Assembly (NCBI GenBank): GCA_021613375.1
Contig: CM038721.1
Span: forward strand, 6,905,986 to 6,969,985
Reading direction: 5' to 3'
From: Megaleporinus macrocephalus
Lineage: Eukaryota; Chordata; Actinopteri; Characiformes; Anostomidae
Length of the DNA stretch: 64,000 nt
Of this stretch, positions 26,101-36,068 are shown piece after piece. Numbering within the stretch: position 1 is the stretch's first letter; the number at the start of each line of letters is the position of its first letter. The notes beneath the pieces are model-generated. The model searched no databases, had not been told where the DNA came from, and saw only the letters and a program-made list of their open reading frames with translations. The position numbers were made by a program, and so were the translations under genes.

Positions 26101-27410
26101 TATGGTAGTGTAGTGGTGAGTAATGTGGTGTAGTGGCTAGTACGGTGGTGTAGTGGCTAGTACGGTGGTGTAGTGGCTAGTACGGTGGTGTAGTGGTTAG
26201 TATGGTGGTGTAGTGGCTAGTACGGTGGTGTAGTGGCTAGTACGGTGGTGTAGTGGCTAGTACGGTGGTGTAGTGGCTAGTACGGTGGTGTAGTGGTCAG
26301 TACGGTGGTGTAGTGGTCAGTATGGTGGTGTAGTGGTCAGTACGGTGGTGTAGTGGCTAGTATGGTGGTGTAGTGGTCAGTATGGTGGTGTAGTGGTCAG
26401 TATGGTGGTGTAGTGGTCAGTACGGTGGTGTAGTGGTCAGTACGGAGGTGTAGTGGTTAGTACGGAGGTGTAGTGGTTAGCACTGTCGCCTCACAGCAAG
26501 ATGATCCGGGGTTTGGATTCCCGGTCTCCCCGTGCTTGAGTGGGTTTCCTCCGGGTACTCCGGTTTCCTCCCACAGTCCAAAGACATGCACGATGGATTG
26601 ATTGGTCACTCTAAATTGCGTGCATGAGTGTTGGCCATGCAATGGACTGGCGAACTGTCCATGGTGTACCCCGCCTTCGCCCGATGACTCTGGGATTGGC
26701 TCCAGCCCCCACATGACCCCGACCCCGATCTAATGCATAGATTATAAATAACAGGAATAATTTTCAAATGATTAAGTGACCTTTAAATTTTGCAGCATTA
26801 CTATATCTGGGATTGGTGTTGATTTAGAGGTTTTATCAATATTAAAATGCTGTCTTTAATAATCATAATAGTGTATGGCGTGCCAATCTTTCATGCACCT
26901 TTGACTGGTTTTGACTGCTTTGCTTACTGCTTTTCTAGCTGCTCTGCATTTTCCACTCGTCAGCTCACAGTATAGAACATGTTAATAATTGGTTTGATAT
27001 AATAACCTCACTTTTTTTTTTCCCCAATAAATTTATGTCCATTTATGACCACACTGGCTACTCTTGTGCGACTCTTTCATGAAAAATGGACCAACACAAA
27101 CTCTGAAAAGCTATATGTTCTTTTTTCCTGTAATTTTAAAGATTTTGATGGAAATGAACAGCATAAGGGGGTAACCTTTTATAGGATATACTTGTACTTT
27201 TTATATAGATTGAATTCCTTTAATTGATATTATTCCAAGTAAATTTGAACCGTTGGTCCATTTCTTGTGAAATGTATACCAAATATTTATTTTTTTAAAG
27301 AGCTTAATGGAATGGTTTTCTCAAGGACGGTGTCTGTATGTATAAAACCATTTGTCCTGTTTTGACAGGGGCAGGTGGGCAATCAGGAGGCCAGCTGTGC
27401 AGTCATGTAG
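9329..27410 (+). CDS. lmnl3: B-type nuclear lamin, LIII-like (11 exons, 589 aa)
   Basis: Intermediate-filament protein of the nuclear lamina. Exons: 9329-9696, 14367-14523, 15657-15782, 16393-16563, 17558-17683, 18526-18746, 19910-20129, 22395-22502, 22908-23027, 23237-23347, 27369-27410. All introns are GT-AG, phases join, and the total is 1770 nt with stop. Exons 2-6, 8 and 9 (157, 126, 171, 126, 221, 108, 120 nt) have the lengths I recall for vertebrate lamin genes. Head residues 1-33 carry the mitotic site S26-P27-T-R; the rod runs from about 34 to 389 and ends [10 protein letters not shown]; a second Ser-Pro pair lies at S394/S396; the NLS is K417-KRK-420; the lamin tail domain spans about 440-550; CaaX is C586-AVM. 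The CaaX box makes it B-type, so permanently farnesylated. From memory the rod, especially the KNSD-x-A-x-x-TREE stretch in exon 5, resembles amphibian LIII more than B1, B2 or A. The alternative is a divergent lmnb1, favoured by the MARCHF3-like neighbour. The family call is near certain, the orthologue less so. Confidence 0.88.
9775..10800. repeat. Three tandem copies of a dispersed repeat in lamin intron 1
   Basis: A segment with AAATGGTTTGGTTTAGAGAA and GTGGTGGTGATGGTAACCAG starts near 9.78, 10.09 and 10.42 kb, spaced about 313-330 bp. Relatives of the same family occur near 11.46, 12.85, 15.0 and 39.5 kb and inverted near 31.35 kb. Confidence 0.7.
12850..13420. repeat. Intron 1 copy of a roughly 500-bp direct repeat around lamin exon 2
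   Basis: Closely matches 14995-15480 in the same orientation, including GAGGAACCTTTGTAGCGGGA and GATTCTCATTTAA. Confidence 0.75.
14367..14523 (+). CDS. lmnl3: Lamin exon 2: coil 1B
   Basis: 157 nt, flanked by TCTCGCAG and GTGAGT. Encodes [15 protein letters not shown] and following heptad-rich coil ending TQVDN. Skipping it would shift the frame. Confidence 0.92.
14995..15480. repeat. Intron 2 copy of the direct repeat around lamin exon 2
   Basis: Partner of 12850-13420, about 2.1 kb away; the intervening DNA carries exon 2. Confidence 0.75.
15657..15782 (+). CDS. lmnl3: Lamin exon 3: coil 1B
   Basis: 126 nt, phase 0-0, after TTCTGTAG and before GTGAGG. Encodes coil including [18 protein letters not shown]. 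Confidence 0.92.
16393..16563 (+). CDS. lmnl3: Lamin exon 4: end of coil 1, linker and start of coil 2
   Basis: 171 nt, phase 0-0, between AATGTAG and GTATGA. Contains [20 protein letters not shown], a segment strongly conserved in lamins. Confidence 0.92.
16800..16860. repeat. AAT/ATT microsatellite in lamin intron 4
   Basis: (AATAAT)n turning into (ATT)n, a potential hairpin. Confidence 0.85.
16985..17235. mobile_element. Degenerate dispersed element in lamin intron 4
   Basis: Carries GAGGTTTGCATGTTACCCCT, a TAAATTGCC block and CCCTGTCCAGGGTGTTTTAC, the body of the fish element whose tRNA-like head forms the arrays in introns 7 and 10. Head missing. A related piece lies at about 19190-19360. 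Confidence 0.6.
17558..17683 (+). CDS. lmnl3: Lamin exon 5: coil 2
   Basis: 126 nt, phase 0-0, after TGTTGCAG and before GTACAG. Encodes [20 protein letters not shown] and on to NLQKQ. The [12 protein letters not shown] stretch is the part that most recalls lamin LIII. Confidence 0.92.
18055..18235. mobile_element. SINE-like repeat in lamin intron 5
   Basis: GGTTCAATCCCAGAGACGAG resembles a Pol III B box, followed by CACTCTGGGCATGTGTGCTC, a common fish SINE-type body. Confidence 0.5.
18526..18746 (+). CDS. lmnl3: Lamin exon 6: end of the rod
   Basis: 221 nt after GGTTCAG. Encodes the C-terminal coil with [20 protein letters not shown], the helix-termination signature of intermediate filaments. 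Ends two bases into codon 390 at donor GTGAAA. Confidence 0.93.
19050..19850. repeat. AAGGTGGAATTCTAGAAATT-type repeat in lamin intron 6
   Basis: Loosely tandem runs of this motif, interspersed with CACTCACACACTAAA segments and ending ACCTAGCAACCACATAGCAA. A second copy of the whole arrangement, same orientation, lies at 32200-33060. Confidence 0.7.
19910..20129 (+). CDS. lmnl3: Lamin exon 7: tail hinge, NLS and start of the lamin tail domain
   Basis: 220 nt after a long T/C tract and CAG. Encodes LSPSPSQ (second Ser-Pro pair), a Ser/Thr-rich linker, the basic NLS AKKRKHE and then [18 protein letters not shown], the first strands of the Ig-like tail domain. It is 3 nt shorter than I recall for mammalian LMNA exon 7. 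A dispersed AAGGTGGAATTCTAG repeat ends just before the acceptor. Confidence 0.9.
20799..21960 (+). mobile_element. Dispersed tRNA-headed element with an expanded head, lamin intron 7
   Basis: After the array come CACTGTCTCCTCACAGTAAG, a B-box-like GGTTGGATTCC, GTGCATGTTCTCCCAGTGCT and a degraded tail with GGATAAAGCGG. This is the body of a widespread fish repeat. Its head is replaced by the 20-bp array. Confidence 0.65.
20803..21746 (+). repeat. 20-bp minisatellite, about 47 units, in lamin intron 7
   Basis: Unit GTGGTGTAGTGGTTAGTACG with C/T and A/G variants. It contains an A-box-like TGGTGTAGTGGTTAG. A few units read GTGATGAGCGTGATGG, and these recur, showing local block duplication. Confidence 0.95.
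22395..22502 (+). CDS. lmnl3: Lamin exon 8: Ig-like tail domain
   Basis: 108 nt, phase 0-0, after CATTTCAG. Encodes [14 protein letters not shown] and on to SAGETLT; the Gly-Gly-Trp is conserved in lamin tail domains. Confidence 0.9.
22908..23027 (+). CDS. lmnl3: Lamin exon 9: Ig-like tail domain
   Basis: 120 nt, phase 0-0, after TGCTCAG. Encodes [17 protein letters not shown] and on to LLNTHNE, the typical IWAAGAG-x-PPTDLVW block, though the usual Trp after DLV is Leu here. Confidence 0.9.
23105..23141. repeat. TA microsatellite in lamin intron 9
   Basis: Short (TA)n following TGTGTATATGTATG. Confidence 0.85.
23237..23347 (+). CDS. lmnl3: Lamin exon 10: acidic C-terminal tail
   Basis: 111 nt, phase 0-0, after GGCCTCAG and before GTAACC. 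Encodes ETAERC and then a moderately acidic tail, [12 protein letters not shown], ending HVRRQ. It lacks the long Glu run of lamin B1. An alternative 3' exon in the following 4-kb intron cannot be excluded. Confidence 0.82.
23975..24360. repeat. Minisatellite in lamin intron 10
   Basis: Roughly ten units of 37-50 bp built from AAGTACAGTCTGGACCACGA and GATCCATCCATCCATCTATC, with variable CATC copy number. Confidence 0.85.
25105..25705. repeat. Three tandem copies of a roughly 200-bp unit in lamin intron 10
   Basis: Units carry TATGCTGCTGCAGCCTCTC, TTATGCTGGGCTC, ATAGCATAACCATAACCAGT and TATTGCTAAAGATG. They begin near 25.12, 25.31 and 25.53 kb; the third has lost part of its start. Confidence 0.75.
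25715..26735 (+). mobile_element. Dispersed tRNA-headed element with an expanded head, lamin intron 10
   Basis: Starts GGGCGGCATGGTGGTGTAG, has the array, then CACTGTCGCCTCACAGCAAG, GGTTTGGATTCCCGG, CCTCCGGGTACTCCGGTTTC and a tail GGGATTGGCTCCAGCCCCCA. More intact than the intron 7 copy and in the same orientation. Confidence 0.7.
25722..26479 (+). repeat. 20-bp minisatellite, about 38 units, in lamin intron 10
   Basis: Same unit as in intron 7, but with runs of GGCTAGTATGG and GGTCAGTACGG variants not common there, so the two arrays have homogenised separately. Confidence 0.95.
27369..27410 (+). CDS. lmnl3: Lamin exon 11: CaaX exon
   Basis: 42 nt after TTTGACAG. Encodes [13 protein letters not shown] and stop TAG. 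Cys586 with A-V-M is a CaaX box; terminal Met predicts farnesylation, AAX cleavage and carboxymethylation. Carrying the CaaX box on a tiny separate last exon is typical of B-type and LIII lamin genes. Confidence 0.88.
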   Translation, partial: GQVGNQEASCAVM

Positions 27411-28256
27411 CACTTGTCCATCTAAGACGCCCTCTATGGACCATGGTGCGGAAGTATTACCCCGACAAGTGATTTTGGTCAACAGACTAATCTAGAGTCA
27501 GTTACTTTTCTCTGTTTAATGAATGGCCTTCATTGCAATGCGATGGCCATCACTGTGCATAGGATAGCCACTGAGACCCTAAAGATGAAGCAACCAACAA
27601 CATAAAGATTTCTTTAGCCTGTATCTGGAAAGTTTCTGGCGCGTTTAAACATCTGGATCTCAGTTGGCAGAATTTTACAAGACATGTATACGACTCGTCT
27701 CTGGTTTAAGACTTTATTGTACCTGACTTGCTGGATTATTCCCAGATTTGCACTTATAATAGCTAAAGCTAAAGCTTTCCCTTTGTGTAAAGCATGGGTT
27801 GGCTAAATCGGAGTAGCCCAGATGTGGTGTTGACTAGTGCTGCTGATGACTAGCAAAGCAGAGAAAGGATTGTTCTACTTCATTCCTCTAACGGTGCCTT
27901 CGTAGGAAGAATTGTTCAACATGTAGCACTGCAAGTCATTCAAACCACAGAAACCAAGTTTAAAAAACATGAACAAGTTAATAGTTTGTTCATTTTGGAT
28001 CTGTTGAGTTACAGGTCATTTGTTCTTTTAATTTAATCAGTCCAAGAACCTCTGAACACTGTCCATAGCATACTTTTTATACCTTTTTTTTCTTTATTTG
28101 GGTTCAGCACACTTCTCTTCTAGACCCTGATAGCAGAACATGACCGCTCATTTGATTATCTAGCCCTCTAGCGACCTCAATTGACCCTGAATGTCAAAGC
28201 CTATTTATTGCATTTGTTTCACCAGTGTATATACTTTTATAGATATATATAAATTC

Positions 28257-28262
28257 AATAAA
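28257..28262 (+). terminator. Candidate lamin polyadenylation signal
   Basis: AATAAA 847 nt after the lamin stop and 585 nt before the stop of the opposing MARCH gene, so a plausible end for the lamin transcript. Confidence 0.4.
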
Positions 28263-28496
28263 GATTACAACGAAGCGGGTGTTTGGTTGGGTGCTGATTA
28301 TCTGCAGCTGATGTGGTTTTTTTTTTTTTTTTTGTGTGGTTTTTTTTTTTTGTTGTTTTTTTTTCTTTTCTATAGAAATAGTAAAGTCACTCCTCATACG
28401 CAACAACGTTCTTCATCCAACAAGTGCTGTCCTGCGTCTGCTTGGAGCCACAGTGTTCCAGTTGTTTGTTAATGTACTCCTTAACGTACGTGTGTG

Positions 28497-28515
<19 letters not shown>

Positions 28516-28588
<73 letters not shown>
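28516..28588. repeat. TA microsatellite between the two convergent genes
   Basis: (GT)n followed by a long (TA)n. Confidence 0.95.
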
Positions 28589-28590
<2 letters not shown>

Positions 28591-28605
28591 CCTGTTGTAT
28601 TCCAG

Positions 28606-28611
28606 TTTATT
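28606..28611 (-). terminator. Candidate MARCHF3-like polyadenylation signal
   Basis: TTTATT on the plus strand is AATAAA on the minus strand, 236 nt past the stop and just before the TA microsatellite at 28516-28588. Confidence 0.4.
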
Positions 28612-28846
28612 GTAGGACCCCAGAAGCGGATGTGCTGTTGCAGGTTCCTTCAGTCGTGTCATTTAAGGCGCCACAGTTTAGCTTTCATGTTAAACTTTCT
28701 TGGGGTGTCTTGATAGATCAAAGTGTTCAGGTACAACCACAAGTTATTTAGGTCTTCTACTTCCACCTTGTCATTATTCATTGACCAGTGTAAACTCTAC
28801 GCTAGCGTTTGTCCGTATCCTCCAGCCTGACGTTTGTCCACAGCAG

Positions 28847-29005
28847 CTACACGACCGTCTCCTTGCCTTTGTCCTTGCACAGAAAGTGCAGTGCTGGGTT
28901 TTGCAGGCGCCGGGGTCTCTGTTCAGGTGGGGGAATCTGCAGCCTCACTCTAGGGTTGGTCTCGCTCCAGGTCCTGAACAGATGGACGTGGTAACGTAGG
29001 GACAC
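28847..29005 (-). CDS. marchf3: MARCHF3-like exon 4: C-terminal tail
   Basis: 159 nt after CATCGCAG. Encodes [20 protein letters not shown] and a Pro/Arg-rich tail ending KETVV and TAG. Shorter than the mammalian tail by several residues but with the same PDZ-type end. Confidence 0.88.
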   Translation of the reverse strand: MSLRYHVHLFRTWSETNPRVRLQIPPPEQRPRRLQNPALHFLCKDKGKETVV

Positions 29006-32000
29006 CTGCGATGGCAAATCAACATGTTATGAGTAGGTTATAATTTTTTAAGCCTCTGAATTTTCAGTAACAGTACTGAATAGAAAGTAGCTTTAGTTTT
29101 ATTTTGATCAACTCTCACTCAGTGGAAAGTGCAGTGGAAGAACGTTTGATCCATATATATAATGTGTGTTTGTAAGTAGAAGCGAACAGATGTTGCTGGC
29201 ATTTGACTCCAGAGTTAAATACAGCTTTCTTCAGAAAGTGTGATGTGTGCAAAAGTTCATTGGACATTCCCACTGCGGTCTGTGCAGTACATTTAAGAAA
29301 CAAAGCTGAAAAAAATATCTGCCTATAGCAGTTTACCAACTCACCCCCCACTTATGCTGAACTCATAAGGAGCGCTAGAGCCTTAAAAGTGAAAGTAATG
29401 AAAATGGAAAAATGCCATTAAGGACAACAGCTTCTTTTAAAAGCCATAATGACTATAATGTTATATTAAAATGTTGATGTTGATAATTTTGGGATGAGCT
29501 AGGCTTCCTGTTTCAGCCGCATATACACCCATTGAACATGAATGTAGTTTAGTACAATGTAAATATATTAAAGAATCATATCTGTTACTACTGAACATTA
29601 ATGTGTTTCATGGAGCAGAAGATATGATGACTAGTTGTTTAAGTATTGTAATGAAGTCAAACTTCAAAGTCATGTTATCAATAATCTTTACTTGAATGTA
29701 AATGTACATGAATGAAAACAAACTGAAATGAAATAGGAGTAACGAGGCTATGTATAAAATGTAAGGCGTAGAAAGTACTGATAATGGAGTGTAAATGTAA
29801 GGAATAGAAAGTACTGATAATGGAGTGTAAATGTAAGGAGTAGAAAGTACAGATAATGGAGCGTAAATGTAAGGAGTAGAAAGTACTGATAATGGAGTGT
29901 AAATGTAAGGAGTAGAAAGTACTGATAATGGAGTGTAAATGTAAGGAGTAGAAAGTACTGATAATGGAGTGTAAATGTAAGGAGTAGAAAGTACTGATAA
30001 TGGAGTGTAAATGTAAGGAGTAGAAAGTACTGATAATGGAGTGTAAATGTAAGGAGTAGAAAGTACTGATAATGGAGTGTAAATGTAAGGAGTAGAAAGT
30101 ACTGATAATGGAGTGTAAATGTAAGGAGTAGAAAGTACTGATAATGGAGAGTAAATGTAAGGAGTAGAAAGTAAAGATAATGGAGTGTAAATGTAAGGAG
30201 TAGAAAGTAAAGATAATGGAGCGTAAATGTAAGGAGTAGAAAGTACTGATAATGGAGCGTAAATGTAAGGAGTAGAAAGTACAGATAATGGAGCGTAAAT
30301 GTAAGGAGTAGAAAGTACTGATAATGGAGCGTAAATGTAAGGAGTAGAAAGTACTGATAATGGAGCGTAAATGTAAGGAGTAGAAAGTACTGATAATGGA
30401 GCGTAAATGTAAGGAGTAGAAAGTACTGATAATGGAGCGTAAATGTAAGGAGTAGAAAGTACTGATAATGGAGCGTAAATGTAAGTATAAATAACCAACA
30501 TTTCTACTTAAGTAAGGTAACGAAGTATTTGTACTTTGTAACTTGACACCTCTGCCTTTAAAAGTTCCCTCATAGATAGCGGTTTCTACATGAAATGGTT
30601 ATAAATACAGTCTGAGGTGTTGTGTTAGGATTATTTAAAGGATTACTTTATTTTATTTTTTTTACTTTATCTTTAATTTGAACTTAGTTATTAATTAGTT
30701 CATTTTTTAATTTGTTGTGAACAAAGTGATAGGTCATTTGTTCTTTTAATTGAATCAATACAGCAGCTGCTGAACACGGTCGATAGCATGCTTTTTTGGG
30801 TCTGGTGCTTTTCTCTTGTAAACCCTGAAACCAAAACACAACCACTCATCTGATTATCTAGCCTTTTGGTGACCCCAGTTGACCCTGAACCAGATGGTCC
30901 ACCTTTTAAAAGCTCCCTCACAGATAGTTGTTACATGAAATGGTTATAAAAGGCTTGGTCTTATGTTTATTTTAAGGATTTTGTTTATATTTACTCATTT
31001 AATGCATTCATGGTGGAGAGGGGCATACGGGGTGTTTATATGGCCAACATTACATATCGTCACTGTCCAATGAAAAATGGCAACTTTACAGGAGAGGCCA
31101 AAAACTATCTAACTATTCACTTTCAATGGAAGTCAATAGAACCAGAATATTTTCCAAACCACTTTTGGAGCATTTCTATTGGTCCATTCATTGTGAAATC
31201 TTCCCATAATGTCACTGACATCTGCTGCGTTTAATTGATATAGAAAAATAGAAATCAACCAAAATGGAAATGTATGTTTTTGTTGGACTGCGATGATATA
31301 AAACATGTGCTGTATTTTTGAATAGTACATAAAATAGCTATATCTGTTGTAGACATGGTGACCCCTGGTTCCCATCACCACCACTGTAAAGCAATCTCAG
31401 TCTTTATAGTCAACCATTTGACACTAAATCCTCTCAGAATGATTGTTTACGTGTAAGCAATTTAAATAAACTGAAAATCTTGTAAATGGGATGGACTACA
31501 TTCAACCTATGTTGTAAAGTTTATATAGTTGTAAGGATGTCAGGTCAACTCCTTCAACAAGCCCACTGCAGCATGCAGCCCCTCAAAGCCCGGTTGTTGA
31601 TCATAAGGAACTCACAACAGTCCAGAAGAGGTAAATGGTGAAGAGGGCCAGCGTGAGCATTATGAGTCCGAACGCCTCCATGCCGTTGTTGTAGTAGAGG
31701 TCCATGGCCCCCTGTACGCACAGCCAGCCGGACAGACTGGCCAGAGGAGTTATGAACAGGAAGCAGACCGCGTCCCCACACAGCGTCCGCCTCTGGTGCC
31801 GCATGCTCGGAGTGGCCAGCCACTAAATAAACCAGACATAATCAGACTGACATTAAACCAACTGGCCTACATACAGGGCAAAAATCAGAGACCCCCGTCA
31901 AGTTTATAAGATGCAATTCATTCATTTTTCAGGAATTTGCTTAAAGGCCCAACTTTGCTTTGTTTGGTCCCCCTAACAGATTAGGGTTATAGTACCTGAT

Positions 32001-34747
32001 TCTCGTAGAAGAGGCCAGGTAGACTATATGTTTGAATGTGCTAGTGCTAACTCATGAAGCTAAACTAACGTGTGGTTTATTCCTTTTATCACTTAAGTTG
32101 GCATGAAAGAGCCAACTTGCTGTTCTTCATACTCTTCTTAATCTTATTCTGTTCGCGAAATAGAATCACTAACTCGTCCCACAGTTTTTGAGCTAGAACC
32201 ACAAAATTGTAAGGTGGAATTGTAGAAATTAACAGTACTCAAACACCGGCTCTAAAACACACAAATAACAGCAGAAACAGTGCTTTTAAGGTGGAATTGT
32301 AGAAATTTAAGGTGGATTGTACAAATTTACCATGTAATTCTAGAAAATTAAGGTGGAGTTTTAGGAACTTAAGGTGTAATTCTAGAAATTTAAGGTGGTA
32401 TTGTAGAAATTCACAGTACTCACACAGTCACACTAAAACACAAATAACAGCAGGAACAGTGCTTTTTAGGTGGAATTGTAGAAATTTAAGGTAGATTGTA
32501 CAAATTTAAGGTGTAATTCTAGAAAACTAAGGTGGAGTTCTAGAAATTCAAGGTGGTATTGCAGAAATTCACAGTACTCACACAATCACAGTAAAACACA
32601 AATAACAGCAGGAACAGTGCTTTTAAGGTGTAATTGTAGAAATTTAAGATGGATTTTACATATTTAATGTGTAATTCTAGAAAATTAAGGTCAAGTTCTA
32701 AAATTTTAAGGTGGTATTGTACAAATTCACAATACTCACACAGTCACACTAAACCACAAATAACAGCAGGAACAGTGTTTTTAAGGTGGACTAGTACAAA
32801 TTTAACCTGTAATTCTAAAAAATTAAGGTGGAGTTCTAGAAATCTATGGTGGTATTGTAGAAATTCACAGTACTCACACAGTCACACTAAAACACAAATA
32901 ACAGCAGGAACAGTGATTTTAAGGTAGATTGTAGACATTTGAGGTGGACATTTAATCTAGCAACGGCATAGCAATGCCATAACAACCACCTAGCAATACC
33001 AAAGCAACGCCATAGCAACCACCTTCAGTTTCATTATTATCAGTGGGCGATTTCAAGACAACTTTTCAAGCCAAGTTTACTATTACAATGCGATGGCATG
33101 CTAATTGTTGGTTATTGGGAAGGTGTTGGTGAACATACACAGTCGAGTCACATTATTATGACCACTTCCTGCTTTTGATGGTGGCAGCATTACGGTCTAG
33201 GGAATGTTTTTGTGGCGTTTACTAGACTCACTTATCCATGTTGAAGACACTCTCAACCGGTTTGGGTCTGAATCCATCCTTGCAGATCACACACACCCAT
33301 ACATGCTGATTGTCTTCTCTGGGATGGATAGGATCTTCCAGCAAGACTATGCAACACGTCACACAACTAGAACTGTCCCACCTTGGTTGGATCAATCAGA
33401 ATCAGAAATACTTTATTGATCCCAGGGGGAAATTGCAGTGATTGGAAGAGCTGACCAAGACTTCCAAGTACTACCCTGGACCCCTAATTCTCCAGACTTG
33501 AACCCGATTGAGCATCTGTGGGACTAGCTAGATGGTGGTGTTTGCATTATAGATCCTCCCCACGCTCCCTCCAGCAGCTGTGGGATGCACTGCAGTCGAC
33601 ATGGTTCCAGATACCTTTGTCAGCCTAGCAGGACCACATCGAGTCTCCCAGTATATCTAGTTGCTGTCTATGCTGCACACGGCGGTTACTCTGGATATTA
33701 GCTGGATATTAGCACCACATTATTATGGTGGTCATAATAATGTAAATCCACTGTGTATTTGAGGAAGTGTTGCCGGGGTGCATTCCCTGAAACACTGTAG
33801 AAAGAGGGACTTTTGATTTTCCTAGCCCGCGGGCCCCCAGCAGACGGGCTGTAATCGTCAGCCACACAGTCCACACAGGCGAGATAAAAGACATTACGGA
33901 AGCACAAAGCCTCGACCAGGCCTCGCTGGAATACACGCGCCATCTAATCTCATTACCTGCTAAGTGGCTTTAGTGGTTAAAAGCAGCCAAGCTGCAGCAG
34001 ACCCTCCAGTGTGAACTCCGCCTGTGGGTCGGACATGTGGACATGACTTCAGTGCAGTGCTGCTCCAAAGATGTTGGGAGTCACCCGTTCCAAAGTTTGG
34101 AATCAGAGTTACAATGTGAAACATATAACGTTTCGAGTGAAGGTGTGGAGTTAATGGATGTAGTCCATCTGCTTCTCTGTATACTCTGTTACCCTGTTCC
34201 TTAATAGCCAGGACCACCACAGAGCAGGTATTATTTGGGTATTGGGTCATTCCCAGCACTGCAGTGACACTGATATGGTGGTGGTATGTTAGTGTGTGTT
34301 GTGCTGGTGTGAGTGGATTAGACACAGCAGTTCTGCTGGAGTATTAACAGTGAGTGTCCACTCACTGTCCACTCTATTAGACTCTCCAACCTTCCTGGTC
34401 CACCTTGTAGATGTAAAGTCAGAGACAGTAGCTCATCTGCTGCTGCACAGTTTGTGAACCTCTGGTCCTTCATCAGTGGTCACAGGATGCTGCCCACAGG
34501 AGGCCATTGGCTGTATTTCTGGTTGGTGGACCATTCTCTGTCCAGCAGTGACACTGAGGTGTTTAAATACTCCAGCAGCAGCACTGCTGTGTCTGATTCA
34601 CTTACACCAGCACAACACACACTAACACACCACTATCAAATCAGTGTCACTGGAGGGCTGGGAATGATCCAGCTCTGTGGAGGTCCTGTAGGGGTCTTGA
34701 TCATTGAAAAACAGAGAAACAGATGGACTACAGTTTGTAAGTGATCA

Positions 34748-34805
<58 letters not shown>

Positions 34806-35345
34806 TCAGTGGAGCTGATAAGTGCTCAGAGAGGCTGGCCGGCATTCTGCTGAAGATGGTCAGTGGTGGCCCTAGGGGGCTGATAAATTGTGTAGCAACA
34901 GATTGTCTAATTATGATCCTACAAAGTTCACCCATACGGTAGGTGTTTCTGATAATGTGGTCTACGAGGTAGGTGGGCCCAGTACACTGGTAATACGGTG
35001 TATACTGACATCTGAAGATAAATATAGGTGGGAAAAATATTTATAAATAAATATTAGGTTTTGTTCATCCCCAGCTGCCCTCGGTGGCCTAATCAGGCGT
35101 CCAGCCAATCCTGAGAGAGCGTGATGTGCTGTGTTTACCTCAGTCAGAGGCTTTGGCAGGCGCTCCAATGCAAATTCGAAGTGGCAGAGCTCGCAGTGGC
35201 TGGTGCCGGAGGCAGTGAGCCAGTGCTCCAGACACACGCGGTGCACCATGGCCAGCGTCCCTGCACACTCACAGGGAGATAAAAGATCCCCGGCGCTGTG
35301 GCCTTCATGACAAATCCGGCAGAACGGCTCCTCTCCATTCAGACT

Positions 35346-35385
<40 letters not shown>

Positions 35386-36006
35386 TGTTAATGTGCAGAG
35401 ATTAGCAAAGCACGAGTTAAGAGTTTCTTTATGTGTAAAGTGCTACAAGCTTATATCCACCACTAATGATGTGATTAACCATTACTTTTATTATTTTAAA
35501 CCTTATATATATATATATAAACCTATATATAAACCTTCTTTACTTTTAATGTAAGTCAATGGATCCAGACTTTTTTTACATGTTGTTTTGGAGCACTTCT
35601 ATTGGTCCATTCATCATGAAAGTTTCACACAATGTAAAAGACAGCTTCCAGGTTCCTCCTGGACGCCCCAGACATTGTATGAATGTATTCAGTTCCTTCA
35701 CAGCAGCAATCTTGATTTAGCTTAATGAAGTGCTTGTCTGGTCCATCCATATTTTACTACTAGAGCTACAAGGTTAAAGAAAGTAATGCAAGGATCCAAT
35801 ACAGAAATCTGAGATATGGCCATATGGATCATAATGAATCAGGCATATAGTTTAGATTGTATGTATGTATATACTGTGTAGCAAATAATGGTCATATATG
35901 CATAAAAATGCTATTTTCTGATGGCTTAAGGTTTAAGAACACTACCAGTCATAGCTGGTACCAGTTAGAACTGTTATAAAACCAAAAAACCACCAACAAA
36001 TAACTC

Positions 36007-36068
<62 letters not shown>

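Noticed and set aside
29608..30501. 297-codon minus-strand frame ([12 protein letters not shown] repeats)
   Set aside because: Same 36-bp minisatellite in the other orientation.
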